Shown: positions 10,594 through 22,039 of the stretch, piece by piece
Numbering within the stretch: position 1 is the stretch's first letter
Layout: every line of letters starts with the position of its first letter
NCBI GenBank assembly: GCA_027704905.1
Contig: CM051016.1
Location: 14,083,636-14,147,635, forward strand
Reading direction: 5' to 3'
Origin: Muraenolepis orangiensis
Lineage: Eukaryota > Chordata > Actinopteri > Gadiformes > Muraenolepididae
DNA: 64,000 nt
Notes under the pieces: generated by a model
What the model was told of the DNA's origin: nothing
Databases searched by the model: none
Seen by the model: only the letters and a program-made list of their open reading frames with translations
Translations under genes and position numbers: made by a program

Positions 10594-11400
10594 TACAGCA
10601 AGGGCCTCCGAGTAGGAGGCCCTTGCTGTTTATGGATCGGGTGTTAAACAGAGCAAATTTGAGATGAGGATGAATTTGGACAGGCTGAGGTGCTTTGGCA
10701 AGGGGGCGGAGGCAGGGAGATCGCACGTGTAGGTTGTTGTGATGATGACGTGCAGGAGTTGCGGCGGTGCGCTTGGCTGACCAGAGGGAAGGGATGGAAG
10801 CAATGGAGTGATCAGACTGGGAGTAAACAAACTTTCTGCGGGAGGCTCTGTGGATGTAACGGGGACGACGGAGGAGTCCAAGTGTTTTGATGGCTGAGAT
10901 GCACGGAGGAGCGGAGAAGTTGTTGAGTTTGTGTAGTTGCGAGGTGGAGTATTGCAGAAGCATGCCAGCCGGGGAGGATGTAATGATGAGCCTGAAAGTC
11001 GTTTGTCGATAGCCACGGACTGGCTAGATGACCAGAGTTGGAGAAGTGACAGGCACGACAGGATGATCCACAGCGTGGCAGGTGAGCTGCTAACGTTAGC
11101 TTCAAGCCGCTTGTTGACTGGGGGGCGGCTAGCTGACAGCTTAGCTGAAAAAGCAGCGATCTGACTGACCGCACCAGAACAGCTGAGAGGCTATCCGGGA
11201 AATACTCTCAGTAGCAGTGTGGAGCAAAAACGGGAGTATCCACGTATCCAAGTATCCCGAGAATCCAGCAGGGAGCTGGCTGACTCGTTGGTGGCTGCCG
11301 GCTAGCAAGGGGTTGCTAGCTAGCCGGCTAGTTGCCCGGGGAGTAGACGGTAGCAGTGGACAGGCGCAAACAGGTAAGCAAACCTGTAATCAGCACTGAA
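10594..11400 (-). repeat. 5' fragment of an L2-like LINE
   Basis: The minus strand contains the start of an apurinic-endonuclease-type LINE ORF2 (KFALFNTRSINSKG, 10680-10625), which stops right at the junction with the C exon. Upstream (10700-11400) the sequence is GC- and CpG-rich, like a LINE 5' UTR/promoter and ORF start. A 5' end without a 3' end is unusual because LINE copies are normally truncated at the 5' side. The right limit is approximate. Confidence 0.55.
10596..10628. repeat. Perfect 14-bp inverted repeat at LINE/C-exon junction
   Basis: cagcaagggcctcc (10596-10609), 5-base loop, then its exact reverse complement (10615-10628). One arm is the codon run of the LINE endonuclease start (SKGLL). 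The other is an inverted copy next to the truncated C exon. Confidence 0.9.
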
Positions 11401-11935
11401 GCCTTTCAGTTGAAAAAATGTTGCGATGTTGGACGGAAAAGAGTAGGATCAAAAGAAATAAAAAGTAATAAAAATATTTGTGGAAAACATCTATAAAATA
11501 TTAAAAAGGAGGATTAATGCTCTATTTGTGTACAACGTCCGTTTAACTACACATAGAATGCGCACTACCCTACGAATCTTTTCACCTTTCTTTCATGTAC
11601 AGAACCATGTAAAAAGACGTGGCCTAACAGTTTGGATGAAGCCTCAATAAGGGGGTTAACTAAACTCAGGTAGCAAGACAAATAACATATAAATACGTCA
11701 ATAACTATGGTGCAAAAATAGGAATAAACACCTCAGGTGTAAAACACCTTTACACCTGGATTTGTTGTCTTAACAGGGTTAGTGTTAGACATATAATATA
11801 AAGTAAATATCATTTTTTTATTTTTATTTTTCCATCTTACCTAAAACATACAATGTGTAGGCCTATATCCTAAATATTGAAGTGTTGTTACTTCATCTGA
11901 TCAGTAGACAAACTGGGCAATGCCACCTGTCAACC
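11401..11935. other. Unit A spacer
   Basis: AT-rich non-coding backbone. From about 11474 it matches 48377 onward in unit C and, from the block at about 11640 (cctcaataagggggttaac), also 25200 in unit B. The deletion that removed cluster A's V and J therefore also removed the equivalent of the 23400-25200 spacer. Confidence 0.7.
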
Positions 11936-11939
11936 ACAA

Positions 11940-12115
11940 CAACGCCTCTGCTGTCCCCCCTCCCCCTGCTGCCGCCCCCGCCACTGCTGCCCCCCCCCCC
12001 CTCTGCTGCCCCCCCCCCTCTGCTGCCCCCCCCCCCTCTGCTGCCCCCCCCCCCTCTGCTCCCCTCCCCTCTGCTGCCCCCCCCCCTCTGCTGCCCCCCC
12101 CCCCCGCCCCACACC
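11940..12115. repeat. C-rich minisatellite (ctctgctgcccccc type), unit A
   Basis: Variable-length C runs separated by tctgctg. The minus strand carries many long G runs, so it could form G-quadruplexes. Unit D's left neighbour (48985) has the same array. Unit B lacks it. Long ORFs of poly-Pro or poly-Gly type across it are artefacts. Confidence 0.85.
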
Positions 12116-12169
12116 TCTGCTCAACACCTATAATAATCACCACCAATTTGACTAACTGTAAAAAAGAAA

Positions 12170-12397
12170 AAGAAAAAACAACTAGCTACCTCTATAGTTT
12201 ACATATGTATTACTAAGATACCTGGTTACTGTACCTGCCATATATATTTAAATCTGTTGATAGAACTGCTCCTACTCCTATATATACATTTATATATGCC
12301 ATACATTTTTATATGCTCACTTGTATATACATTTACATTTATATATATATTTATCCTGTTTTCAATAACGGCATACTGTTAAATACCCACTTACCTG

Positions 12398-12429
<32 letters not shown>

Positions 12430-12640
12430 TATATATACCTATTATTAGTATGCTGCTCATATCCCATTTAATACCTAGACTGATTTTTAACCTGTACATT
12501 TTAACTGTAAATTATATTTCAATGCACTTTACTGCAACATTTGCACTCTGGTTAGATGCTAAATTATTTTTGCTGTACTTTACTTGTGCTGTGCAATGAC
12601 AATACATATGAATCTAATCTAATCTAATCAAACAATACTA
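12170..12640 (+). repeat. LINE 3' UTR relic with aatct tail
   Basis: AT-rich sequence ending ctgtgcaatgacaatacat and then repeated aatctaatct, the typical 3' end of an L2/Rex1-type LINE. No coding part is left. Confidence 0.5.
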
Positions 12641-12879
12641 TGGACCATAGCAAAATGTACTCGTTTGTGTGTATATGTTTGTAAAAACCATGATTTTGTA
12701 CATTTTAACATATTTTTTGTCCATTTTTTAGTTGTATAATGGTAATTGATACCGCCCGTTGGCTGTCTAGTCCAACACTAATAATACAAATTAAATCAAA
12801 TTACACTCAAACATTGTAGTTTGCTTTATAGCTGTATAGGCTATATGTTACAACCATAACAACTTCATATCATGTCATT

Positions 12880-13235
12880 TTTACATTTTTACTGTACCTA
12901 CCGTATATATATATTAATCTTTAGCTGTTGACACAACTGCATATCCCTGCTCACTACCTGTTGAATACTTGTATACTACCTGTATATATAAATATACCTA
13001 GAATTCTGCCATTTTAATACCTAGTAGACTGTCTTTACATATTATTTAACCACTGTAAATGATATATTACCATGCACTTTACTGCAACATTTGCGCTCTG
13101 GTTAGATGCCAAATTATTATCAATTATTATTATTATTATTATTAGAATTATTATTATTATTAATAATTATTATCACTGTACTGTACTTGCTGTGCTGTGA
13201 AATGATAATACATTTGCATCTAATCTAATCAGCAT
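12880..13235 (+). repeat. Second LINE 3' UTR relic with attatt microsatellite
   Basis: Related to the previous relic: gcactttactgcaacatttgc, a TTA microsatellite (about 13120-13170), then aatgataatacatttgcatc and aatct repeats. Repeated at 49690-50080. Confidence 0.5.
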
Positions 13236-13568
13236 CATACATTGACGTCCAAAAGGCTAGACTTCTGATCTAACGCTAGAGGGCAGTATAGCACCACGTT
13301 TCAATAGACCTATAACATAGGGAACGGTTATAGGTCTACTGTAGAAATCAGGGATCTGGGTGGGAAGACTTCTTAGTTATTAAGCCTCTTCCAGGATGCT
13401 GCAAGGAACGAAGCCGTACAATTTGAAGGGGTCAAAGACGACCAAAACTAAAATATAGAGTAGTAAAAGTAAAAGTAGAAGCGACAACCGTCACAATTCA
13501 CAGACCTCTCTAGCATTCCGAGGAAGAAACGGAACTCATTTTTCACACGAGAATCCGTGATGCCTTAA

Positions 13569-15033
13569 AGGGATAGTTCACTAATTTGAAAAAGCACATA
13601 GGGCGATAAAACAATAACTTCTAAATATACCCTGAGTTTTTCACAAGCACCCGCTGTTTTCTATTTTCTTAAAAATGTTTGTTGTTAAAAATCGATCTTT
13701 CTGTGGGAGATGCCATTTTGTCTGTCACGTGACCAAATGCAGCGGCTGTGACGTCAACAGTGCTCGATCACACCGCAGTCGCAGTCATTCACTATTGTTC
13801 GGCATTTGCATTGTGCGTTAATTTTGATCGTTCAATATCGACACAATGCCGTATTGTATCGCAAAATACTGCAAGGTATCAGACAAAAGGAATCCGGACC
13901 ATGCACACTTCTTCAAAGTGCCGACTCAGCGATCGAGGCTTCATACGCGAAGGCAGTGGTTGGCGAAATGTCGTCGTCCTCCCGGGACGAACGGGCGAGC
14001 TGGGGTGTACAGACGACATGTTCTGGAAGAAGACTTTGAGAACTATTGTCAGTTCAAGAGTGGCTTCACTCATCGCCTGTTGTTGAAGCCTGATCTGATC
14101 AGCTGTTCAGATCTGATCAGCTGTGCCTGGCGTGTTCGGGACGCTCCTACAGAGCAAGTAAAAAATAGGCGTTGTGTAGTTAGTAGGTGTTGTGTTCTGT
14201 GATCTATGTTCTATGTGGGTTCTGTGTCCCCGCCGTGTGCCCGTAGGGCTGTGCGCGCTGCAGGAGCCGGATTGCGTTCGACCCAGAGGCGGTAGCTATA
14301 TTGTATGGCTATATTATATTTATATAATACAATATATTATATTATATGAACTATATTTTTTAAGCCAATTCTTATCCTGATACAAAGTTTCCTTAATACT
14401 TAATTAATCAACATACAAAAATCCCTACTCGCTCACACACGTGTGAGCGTCTTGGGTCATGGGTGCGGCTGCCGTTGCTCAAACATCCTTTCATGTTTGT
14501 TATTTTCACAACAACAACATCTGACCCATGCTATCTATATAGTTTATGTAATATAATATATTATATTGTATAAGTATAATATAGTTGTGTGGTGTTGTTG
14601 GCCCTTCTGCGTCGAGCGTGGTCTGGCTCCTGTGGTGCTCACAGCCCTATGGACGCACGGCGGGGATATAGACAACTTATTATATAGAATATAGTTTAAC
14701 ACAACGATCGCTACTGCTGCCCCTGTGGGGCCTCCTTGGTTCAAACCTCGACGGTGGAACCCGTCTTTCTGCATTCAATTCAATAGTTTCTTCCTCACTG
14801 GATGAATCACCTCGATAACTCGCCATTTAGCAGGTGTACAACGGAGCACTGATGACGTCATAGCGATCACATGACTAGTAAAAATGGTGGCGTCCAGTGC
14901 AATTACGATAAATGTTTCAATAAAAATTATTAAAAATACTAGATGAAGTCGGAAATCAACCATATTTTCAGAATATGTAGAAAACATAATTATCTACACA
15001 TACATTTTCCTAGCCTATTAGTGAAGTATCCCT
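13569..15033 (+). mobile_element. TTAA-flanked, Kolobok-like DNA transposon with THAP exon (unit A)
   Basis: Ends agggatagttcactaat and, inverted, agggatacttcactaat (one mismatch in the terminal 17), flanked by TTAA at 13565-13568 and 15034-15037. TTAA targets together with a THAP-type DNA-binding domain are known for Kolobok transposons; the assignment is inference. Inverted similarity continues far inward: TGACGTCA lies near both ends (13749-13756 and 14853-14860), and arms of about 140 bp (14215-14355 and 14535-14690) pair imperfectly. No transposase catalytic domain is seen, so the copy is non-autonomous. Confidence 0.7.
13846..14202 (+). pseudogene. THAP-like zinc-finger domain ORF, degenerate
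   Basis: 118-residue ORF starting MPYCIAKYCKVSDK, followed by HAHFFKVP and RQWLAKC, then a VYRRHVLEEDFE block. The THAP pattern needs C-x4-C near the start, a Pro around residue 26-30, a Trp, and later C-x2-H before the acidic EDF motif. Here the first two Cys, the Pro, Trp and His are in place. The third zinc ligand is Tyr (tac) instead of Cys, so the finger should not bind zinc normally. The remainder (SCSDLISCAWRV onward) looks like non-coding sequence read through. The same exon in units B and D carries other breaks. It probably descends from a transposon-encoded DNA-binding domain. Confidence 0.6.
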
Positions 15034-15322
15034 TTAAGGTCTCGGCTCGGGTAACTCTTGAAGGCCTGCTGGTCGGTGCAATCAGTCAGGTGTATCAAGT
15101 CCCCAGGTGCCCCCCCCCCAAGCTGCATCTGTTCAGGATAAGCGTAGTGTCGTGTTATAGTAGGAGAAATGAACGACAAAGATGCCTGGACGTGACCGAC
15201 CTAGTTTACCAACGTACCGCTCAAATGAACCAGAGTCCTCGTGTTAATTGGATCTCGATATGTCTCTTCATTATATAGGCCTACTTGCTGGCTTCTATAT
15301 TTAAATTTAGCCACATGCTACA

Positions 15323-15561
15323 AATATAATAATATAATATAATATAATATAATATAATATAATAATATAATATAATAATATAATATAATATAATATAATA
15401 ATATAATGTAATAATATAATCTAATATAATGTAATAATATTATATAATATAATAATATTATATAATATAATAAAATATAATATAATAATATAATATAATA
15501 TAATATTATAATATAATATAATATAATATAATATAATATAATATAATAATATAATATAATA
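15323..15561. repeat. AT microsatellite (ataat/taata), unit A
   Basis: Nearly pure array of ataat-like 5- to 8-bp units with occasional c or g substitutions. Tyr/Ile-rich ORFs across it have no meaning. Confidence 0.9.
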
Positions 15562-15569
15562 ACGCTCTT

Positions 15570-15864
15570 GATGGCAGCGTTGGAGAAGAGCAGACGCGTC
15601 TTTATGAGCTCCCACAATTTATTTAGTTTACTTTTAACATTACACGGTCATACTTTGCTGGACTTTCTGGACTCATTACTGTTACTGCACTGTACTGCAC
15701 TGTACTGCACTGCATTCATGATGCTGCTGCACTACTGGCACTTTAAATGCTTTTAAAGCTATTTGCACAATTCAAAACATGTACAAAACATGTACACATC
15801 CTCCATCGGTCACTTTATTTTATGTTCATTTTTTTATTGTGTAGAGCATTTTTATGCTGGGCCT
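15570..15864 (+). repeat. LINE 3' tail left of Copia
   Basis: Contains the tggactttctggactcat and actgcactgtactgcact blocks and the gctgctgcactactggcac block that also occur in the L2-like tails at 9840 and 20960. It is a diverged copy. The same sequence precedes the Copia 5' LTR in unit C. Confidence 0.55.
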
Positions 15865-15977
15865 TGTTAAGATATTTGTTCTCATATGTTAAAATGAGTA
15901 TGCACTCATTGTACATGTTTTCTATTGTAATACTTTGTGCACCTCTATTACAAGAGTTACGTTGTTCTGTGTTCACG

Positions 15978-18900
15978 TTCCTCGACCACATGAGAATAAT
16001 AAGACTAATAGACAAGATAGTCAGGGTAAGCCAAGGATTATTGTCCTGTATACAGAACTAACATCACTAAAGAAAGAGTCCGGTGAAACTATGACAGATT
16101 ACATCATCCGAGCTGAAAAGGTAGTAACTTCCCTAAGAAATGCAAAATAAGTTATTGGTCACAGGCTAATTAAAGCCATGATTCTAAAGGGACTTCCAGA
16201 GGCGTACAAATGTTTCACCATTCATACGACACAGAGCAGTGATGAGCTGACATTTACCCAGTTCAAACGTAAACTAAACAGAAAAGTTTGACACAAAAGA
16301 AAAATCTGACAAAGTGATGAAAGTAAACATATCATCGATGACATGTTACGGATGCGGAGGCCATGGTCACATGACAAGAGAGTGTCGTCGGAAAGGAGCC
16401 AGTGTAGCCAAGTGATGCAGCTACCATAGAAGCTCTACACACAGCGATGACACAGGAGAAAACCCCAGCAGAAAGACGACGCAAAACAGACTGCGGACAG
16501 ACAAGAACGTGAGGAAGAACATACATTTGTATTCACAGTCAATCAAGGATTCCTCCAAGACACTATTAGAAGAAACAGGCTGATGGTAGACTGCGGAGCT
16601 ACATCCCACATCATAACGGAGGAAAACAAGTTCACGAGATTTGACGAGACTTTTGACCCAAAGTCACACTACATGGAACTAGCTGACGGAACCACAATGA
16701 ACAATGTGGCAATGAAACGGGGCGACGCAGAGGTGTTCTTACAGGACTCAGAAGGAAGATGCGTCGAGTCACACTGAGGAATGCGCTATTCATACCATCG
16801 TACCCACAGAGCCTCATCTCAGTACAAGCAGCCACAACTGACGGAGACAAGGTGACTTGTCAAGAAGGACAGAACATGCTCATCAACAGAGATGGAGCCG
16901 TTCTCCGCATAGAGCAGCATGAGAGACTGTGCTACTTGGAAACGGTAAATGATGAAACATGTGTTGATTATTGATGTCCAGAGACAAAGTGAACTTGAGT
17001 TGTGATGTAAAAACATGGCATGAGATTATGGGTAATTGTAATGTAGATGATGTGATGAAATTACCAAAGGTGGTAGAGGGTATGAAGATCACAGGTAACA
17101 CTAAAATAGACTGCAGTGTCTGTACTGAAGAAACATTTACCAACATCAGAAATAGGACACCTGACGCAAAAGCTAGAACCCCCCTAGAGTTAGTACATAC
17201 TGACTTAGCAGGTTCCATTGACCCAACTGCTTAAGATGGACATAAATATGCCATTACATTCTCAGTTAATTTCCTTAAAAACAAGAGTGAAACAACATTA
17301 GCAACTGAACAATTCCTTGCAGACAGTGCACCGTATGGCCAAGTCAAGTGCATAAGATCAGATAATGGTACAGAATTCACGAGCAATTCTTTTCAGTCAC
17401 TGTTAAGAGATAGAGGGATAAGACATGAGACATCGTGCCCCTTTTCCCCTCATCAAAACGGCACAGCCGAGAGACAGTTAGACAGTTTAGGACATTATTT
17501 GAAATGGGATGGTGCCAATTATTAGAGAAGGGATTACCAAAGGCACTGTGACCGTATGCTGTACGAAACGCAGCTCACATCCAAACTAGATGCTACAACG
17601 AAAGGACCAACAATACCCCTTAATTCATGTGGTCGGCTCAGAGTGTTATGCGTATGAACACGATCATAAGAAGCTCGACCCCAGATGTGAGAAAGGGATT
17701 GTTGTGGGGTACAGTAAAAACAGCCCTGCATACCTAGTATACAAACCACATACAGGAAAGGTATCAAAACACAGACTTGTCTAATTCATTAGAAAGAACA
17801 GTATGGAACAACATACTCAAACTGATGAGGATGATACAGAACTCCAGACACATGGAGGCAGAACGTCTGGTAGTGAGAACAGCACTCATGTACCACAACC
17901 ACAGAGTGAAGAGAGCACAGGGAGTGAGGTTATAGAGGGGAGCGACGAGACTGCAAATACAGATGAACATGATGAAACCATGCAGATTCACAACCTAGTC
18001 ATAGTCAAAAACATCGAAGAAGTTGACTCATTGAAAGAAAATGACACTTTTGAACTTACCTTTTTGCCCGGGGGAAGAAATACAGTGGGGGGGAAGATGG
18101 GTATATGCCATTAAAGAAAATGCTGAAAGAGGGAAAATATGTAAAGCTAGATACGTTGCTAAGGGTTACAACCAAACAGAAGGCATAGACTACCATGAGA
18201 CGTTTGCCCCAACAGCAAACCTTACTTCAGTACGGGCATTGATGCAGGTCGCAGTACAAGATGACCTCATTGTCCATCAGATGGACGTCAAACCAGCATA
18301 CTCCTATAGAGGAGGACATATTCCTAGAAAAACCTGAGGGGTTTGAAGAGATATCAGAGACTGGGGAGAAGTTAGTATGTAAGTTAAAGAAATCCCTTTA
18401 CGGTCTGAAACAGTCTGGAAGAAACTGGTACAAACTCCTAAATGATCATCTAGAGAAAGACAACTTTACAAGAAATCGATCTGACCACTGTGTATATAGA
18501 AAGGAGGTAGGAAATGAGACGATTATCGTACTCATCTGGGTTGATGATTTAATCATTGCCGCTAGCAGTAACAAACTTCTGAACAGTTTCAAAGAAAACA
18601 TGGAAGCCCAGTTTAATATGAAGGATCTGGGGAAAATATCATCTTTCCTGGGAATTCAGTTTGAACAAAGGGGAGAGGAAATCAAAATGAATCAGAAAAC
18701 ATACATCCAAAAAATGCTTGATAGATTTGGAATGTCAAACTGTAAACCTAGATATACACCGTGTGAATTCAAAGTAGAAGGTGACCGAAACGAGGAGAGT
18801 GGCACCAACAATGTTAATCCCAAAGAATACCGTGAGATTATAGGCAGTTTGATCTATGCTATGACTTGTACTCAACCAGATATTAGCTGGATAGTTAGTA

Positions 18901-19542
18901 AACTATCACAAACACTGGCAAAAGCCAAAAGTAGAGAACCTAGTAGCTGCTAAACATGTTTTGAGATACCTAAAAGGGACCAGTGACTACGAGTTGTGCT
19001 TCAAGAAATCTGATGAAGACTTAAAGCTTATAGCTTACAGTGATTCTGATTGGGCATCTTCTGTGGAAGATAGACGTAGTACTACAGGGTACTGTTTAAG
19101 CCTGAGAAAACAAGGCCCTGCCATATCTTGGAAGTCCAAGAAACAACCTACTGTAGCACTCTGGACATGTGAGGCTGAATACATCAGCCTAGCCGCCACT
19201 ATTAAATACATGCTTTCCTGAGTATACTCAGGAAAGCATGTATTTAACTATTAAAGCATGTATCTAACTCAACTATTAAACAGCATGGATAATAGAGTCT
19301 ACAGTTGTACAAAGATGTATGAAGACAACCAGAGAGCCATCGCACTAAGTAAGAACCCAGTGAATAGACAGAGGTCCAAACACATTGATGTCAAATATCA
19401 TTTGATTCGTGATGCACTCTGTGAAGGAAAAATAGATAGTGTTTACTGCCTTTCAGAAGACATGGCTGCAGATAGACTTACAAAGCCGCTAGTTAAGTTT
19501 AAGTTTGGTCAATTCAAGAGATTTTTCTTTGGAAACTAATAT
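15978..19542 (+). pseudogene. Copia gag-pol pseudogene (unit B)
   Basis: Recognisable in order: gag (FLDHMRIIRLIDK, DYIIRAEK), a CCHC knuckle CYGCGGHGHMTREC (about 16348), protease DCGATSHI (16590), and the integrase zinc region and core (LVHTDLAG at 17190, SPHQNGTAER at 17450). Then come RT (KARYVAKGYNQTEGIDY, YGLKQSGRNWY, VDDLIIAAS at 18540) and RNase H (YSDSDWASSVEDRRSTTGYC at 19040) to the stop in FFFGN at 19539. Stops and frameshifts occur throughout, for example at 16148 (tAA after LRNAK), 16776 and 17232. Many are shared with the unit C copy, so they arose before duplication. A long palindrome sits at 19202. Confidence 0.9.
19202..19247. repeat. Perfect 46-bp palindrome in Copia pol
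   Basis: Two 23-bp arms with no spacer, centred on gtatac. The right arm is the normal Copia sequence (ctcaggaaagcatgtat...) and the left arm its inverted copy. Units A and C have 20-bp direct repeats at the same site instead. Confidence 0.95.
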
Positions 19543-19585
19543 GGATATATATCGTTTTTCAGCTTGAGATGATAAGAAGTGGGAG

Positions 19586-19912
19586 TGTTAATATATGTGT
19601 TCTCATATGTTAAAATGAGTATGCGCTCATATGTTTTGTATTGTTACATCTTGTGCACCTCTATTACAAGAGTTACGTTGTTCTGTGTACACGTGACATC
19701 AATCACATGATATGTATGTTGCTACTTTCTGGCGCGAACCTTGTTCAATAAAGATGGTTGTTTGCTGCAGTACTGATGAGAGTTGCCGGTGCTGTAAAGA
19801 ATGGTAAATAAACCATACGAAGGAAGATACTTGAGTGTGTAGTTTTCTTTATATGGACGAAGAGAATATACTGCACATAAACATGGCAGGTGAAGAAACA
19901 GAACGTCTTACA
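19586..19912 (+). repeat. Copia 3' LTR (unit B)
   Basis: 327 bp, TGTTAATATATG to cttaca. It contains an aataaa within the ggtaaataaaccata block, a possible polyadenylation signal. Confidence 0.9.
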
Positions 19913-20071
19913 AATTAATTTAGAAGAAGCCTCATCATGGTTTGGAAGCCGCAGTAGCGCACTGTGTACCAAGCGTGTATATGGGTGTAATGCTTGTATT
20001 GCCCAGCAGGGGTCATGGTGGTGCAGGACACGATTTCCAAGTAGACAATGTCCGCGTTGTTTATTATTACC

Positions 20072-20114
<43 letters not shown>

Positions 20115-20555
20115 TGTTTAACTATAATACACACTGTCTAACAATTGCTTAGGCCTAATCAAATATATCCAATTGATAAAATACCAGAGATAGTCTATTT
20201 TAAAAGTAGCAAAAGCAAAGGAGGCAAATATAATAAACAGTTGTTGTACATTGCTTCACAACTTCCCAAACACTTTCCTAACATAAATAATGTTTTACAA
20301 AATAAAACTTTAATAAATAAACATTCACAATTGGGAAACTGCATTCAACCATTGCAAACCCTACAACGGTTGTATATTTAAAGTAAAGTAAAAAAAAATC
20401 GATCTGAATTTATTTAAAATTATTTTAAGTTTTGACCAAATCAACTAAGATTTACAATTCTAAATACTGCTCTCAGTATTACAAAAATAAAAGTAAAATG
20501 TCAGTTGTGTTAAATGAATAAAAACTCCATATGTTTTTTTCCCATACATTTTGTG

Positions 20556-20595
<40 letters not shown>

Positions 20596-20704
20596 CATCT
20601 TCCTCATCTTGATATTGATCCTGTATTTATGTTCCATGAAAGATTATTTCCATGTTGGTTGTTGATTTTTTACTTAAAACAGAAGTAATTCAACAGTGAA
20701 TAAC
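19913..20704. other. Unit B spacer with AAT and GT microsatellites
   Basis: Same backbone as 8826-9604. AAT array at about 20073-20114, interrupted GT array at about 20552-20594. No gene seen. Confidence 0.8.
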
Positions 20705-21285
20705 TTTCACTTATTGAGGAGATCTGTAGGACCAGATATCAGAAGAAGGCCATGTCCATCACTAAGGACCGTAACCACCCTGGGCTCCATCTCTTCTCCC
20801 CCCTACCGTCTGGTCGACGGTTCAGCAGCATCCATACAGCAAGGACTAGCAGGTTTAAGGATAGTTTTTATCCACAGGCAGTGACCTACTGAACTGCTAG
20901 GAGTGCTACCACTATCATAACATTGTTATCATTAACATCATTAACATTACACTGTCATACTTTACTGGACTTTCTGGACTCATCACAGTTACTGCACTGC
21001 ACTGCACTGTATTCATGATGCTGCTGCACTACTGGCACTTTAAATGATTTTAAAGATTTTTGTAAAAAAAACAAAATGTACATTCAAAACATGTAAATAT
21101 CATTTATCAGTCACTTTGCTGTTCTTTTTTTGTTTATTTGTATTGTATATATTATTTTGATGGTTTTGTTTTGGAGATATATTTGATATACTGCAGGAGG
21201 GAATATTCCAAGCATTCCAATGTACCTGAAACTGTTGAAATTGGCCAATAAAAATATCTTATATCTTGTATCTTGTATCGTGTAC
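20705..21285 (+). repeat. L2-like LINE 3' end (unit B)
   Basis: Collinear with 9605-10160: degraded ORF end, 3' UTR, atcttgt tail. It lies just outside the IgL poly(A) site in opposite orientation to the IgL gene. Confidence 0.75.
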
Positions 21286-21349
21286 TTGATGAACTTTCAC
21301 CTCATTTATAGTATTAAAAAGACTCTGAGGCGGGTCATGATCAAAGCGT

Positions 21350-21355
21350 TTTATT
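21350..21355 (-). terminator. IgL poly(A) signal, cluster B
   Basis: AATAAA on the minus strand, about 160 bases after the C stop codon. Conserved at 44097-44102 and 56956-56961. Confidence 0.75.
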
Positions 21356-21516
21356 GAACACAGAAAAGCAGGAACCATTGAGAAGTGTTTCTCTCCGAGC
21401 TGAAGCACATGGTTGAGGATCTCAGGCCTACTGAGCTGCTCAAAGGTAGCTACTCTGCTCTATGTTCCTCCTCACGTGGTCCTCCTGGACGGCTCCCTGT
21501 ATCTTCTCCTCCTCGC

Positions 21517-21851
21517 TCAGAGGGAGCACTGCTGGCTGCTCACACTCTTGGTCAGTGGGCTGCTGAGAGCAGAGTGGCTCACATGGCAGGTAAAGGTGTG
21601 TGCTGAGCGCCACCTTGTGGTGGGCAGCGTGAGGACGCTGCTGAGGGTGTAGCTTCCGTCGCTCTGCCGCTGGGCCACGCCGGCTCGGACCTCCTCGCCG
21701 CTCACAGAGGCTCCGTCCTCGGACCAGGACAGGGCGGCGCCGGCCGGGCGGAAGCCCTTAGCCAGGCACACCAGGGTGGGTCCCTCGAGGCCCGGGAGAG
21801 GAGGCTGGGGGGCCACCATCAGCTCCAGACTGGGGGGAGACAGGGCACCAG
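21517..21851 (-). CDS. IgL constant domain exon, cluster B
   Basis: Single C1-set immunoglobulin domain forming the constant part of a secreted or BCR light chain. The acceptor is the ag at 21853-21852. With the single G from J the frame begins AGALSPPSLELMVAPQ. It has the first domain Cys (PTLVCLAKGF), Trp (ALSWSEDG), the second Cys (HTFTCHVSH) and a Cys two residues before the stop (SSQQCSL) for the inter-chain disulfide. About 111 residues with J's base, normal for a CL domain. The protein sequence equals clusters C and D. Spliced to J at 22447 across a 595-base intron. The exon is open, but cluster B's own V is frameshifted, so a functional product would need a different V. Confidence 0.93.
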
Positions 21852-22039
21852 CTGGGAGGAGGAAGGAGATACCAGTTAGGTTTTAAATGAACAGACGTTC
21901 TCCTAGAGCAGAATAAAAGCTTAATAGACCTTTTTAAGAATAGAAAGAAAGATACAAGGGATCATTCAAAGGTTATTTTGAATTGTTCTGCATTAAGCAG
22001 GACTGATCAAAAACAGTTCTGACAAGACTGTTGAAAAGT

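Larger units (their letters stand above)
15865..19912 (+). mobile_element. Copia LTR retrotransposon, dead (unit B)
   Basis: 5' LTR truncated (15865-15977) by a deletion that also removed the PBS and gag start, an internal region broken in several frames, a polypurine tract (19574-19585) and a 3' LTR (19586-19912). Left and right flanks (gggcct and aatta) do not form a target duplication, and the unit C copy has the same flanks. The element was therefore multiplied as part of the segmental unit, not by fresh insertion. Confidence 0.9.

Noticed and set aside
10316..10963. 215-codon minus ORF spanning LINE and C exon
   Set aside because: It reads the C-exon part out of frame and the LINE 5' end in frame; a chance chimera.
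11882..12216. Proline- or glycine-rich ORFs on both strands
   Set aside because: Low-complexity reading of the C-rich minisatellite; same at 48921-49280.
14725..14770. tRNA gene or SINE head from the B-box-like ggttcaaacct
   Set aside because: No A box or cloverleaf can be drawn, and the sequence lies in the right arm of the THAP transposon.
15318..15617. Tyr/Ile-rich ORFs on the minus strand
   Set aside because: Translations of an AT microsatellite; also at 32963-33154.
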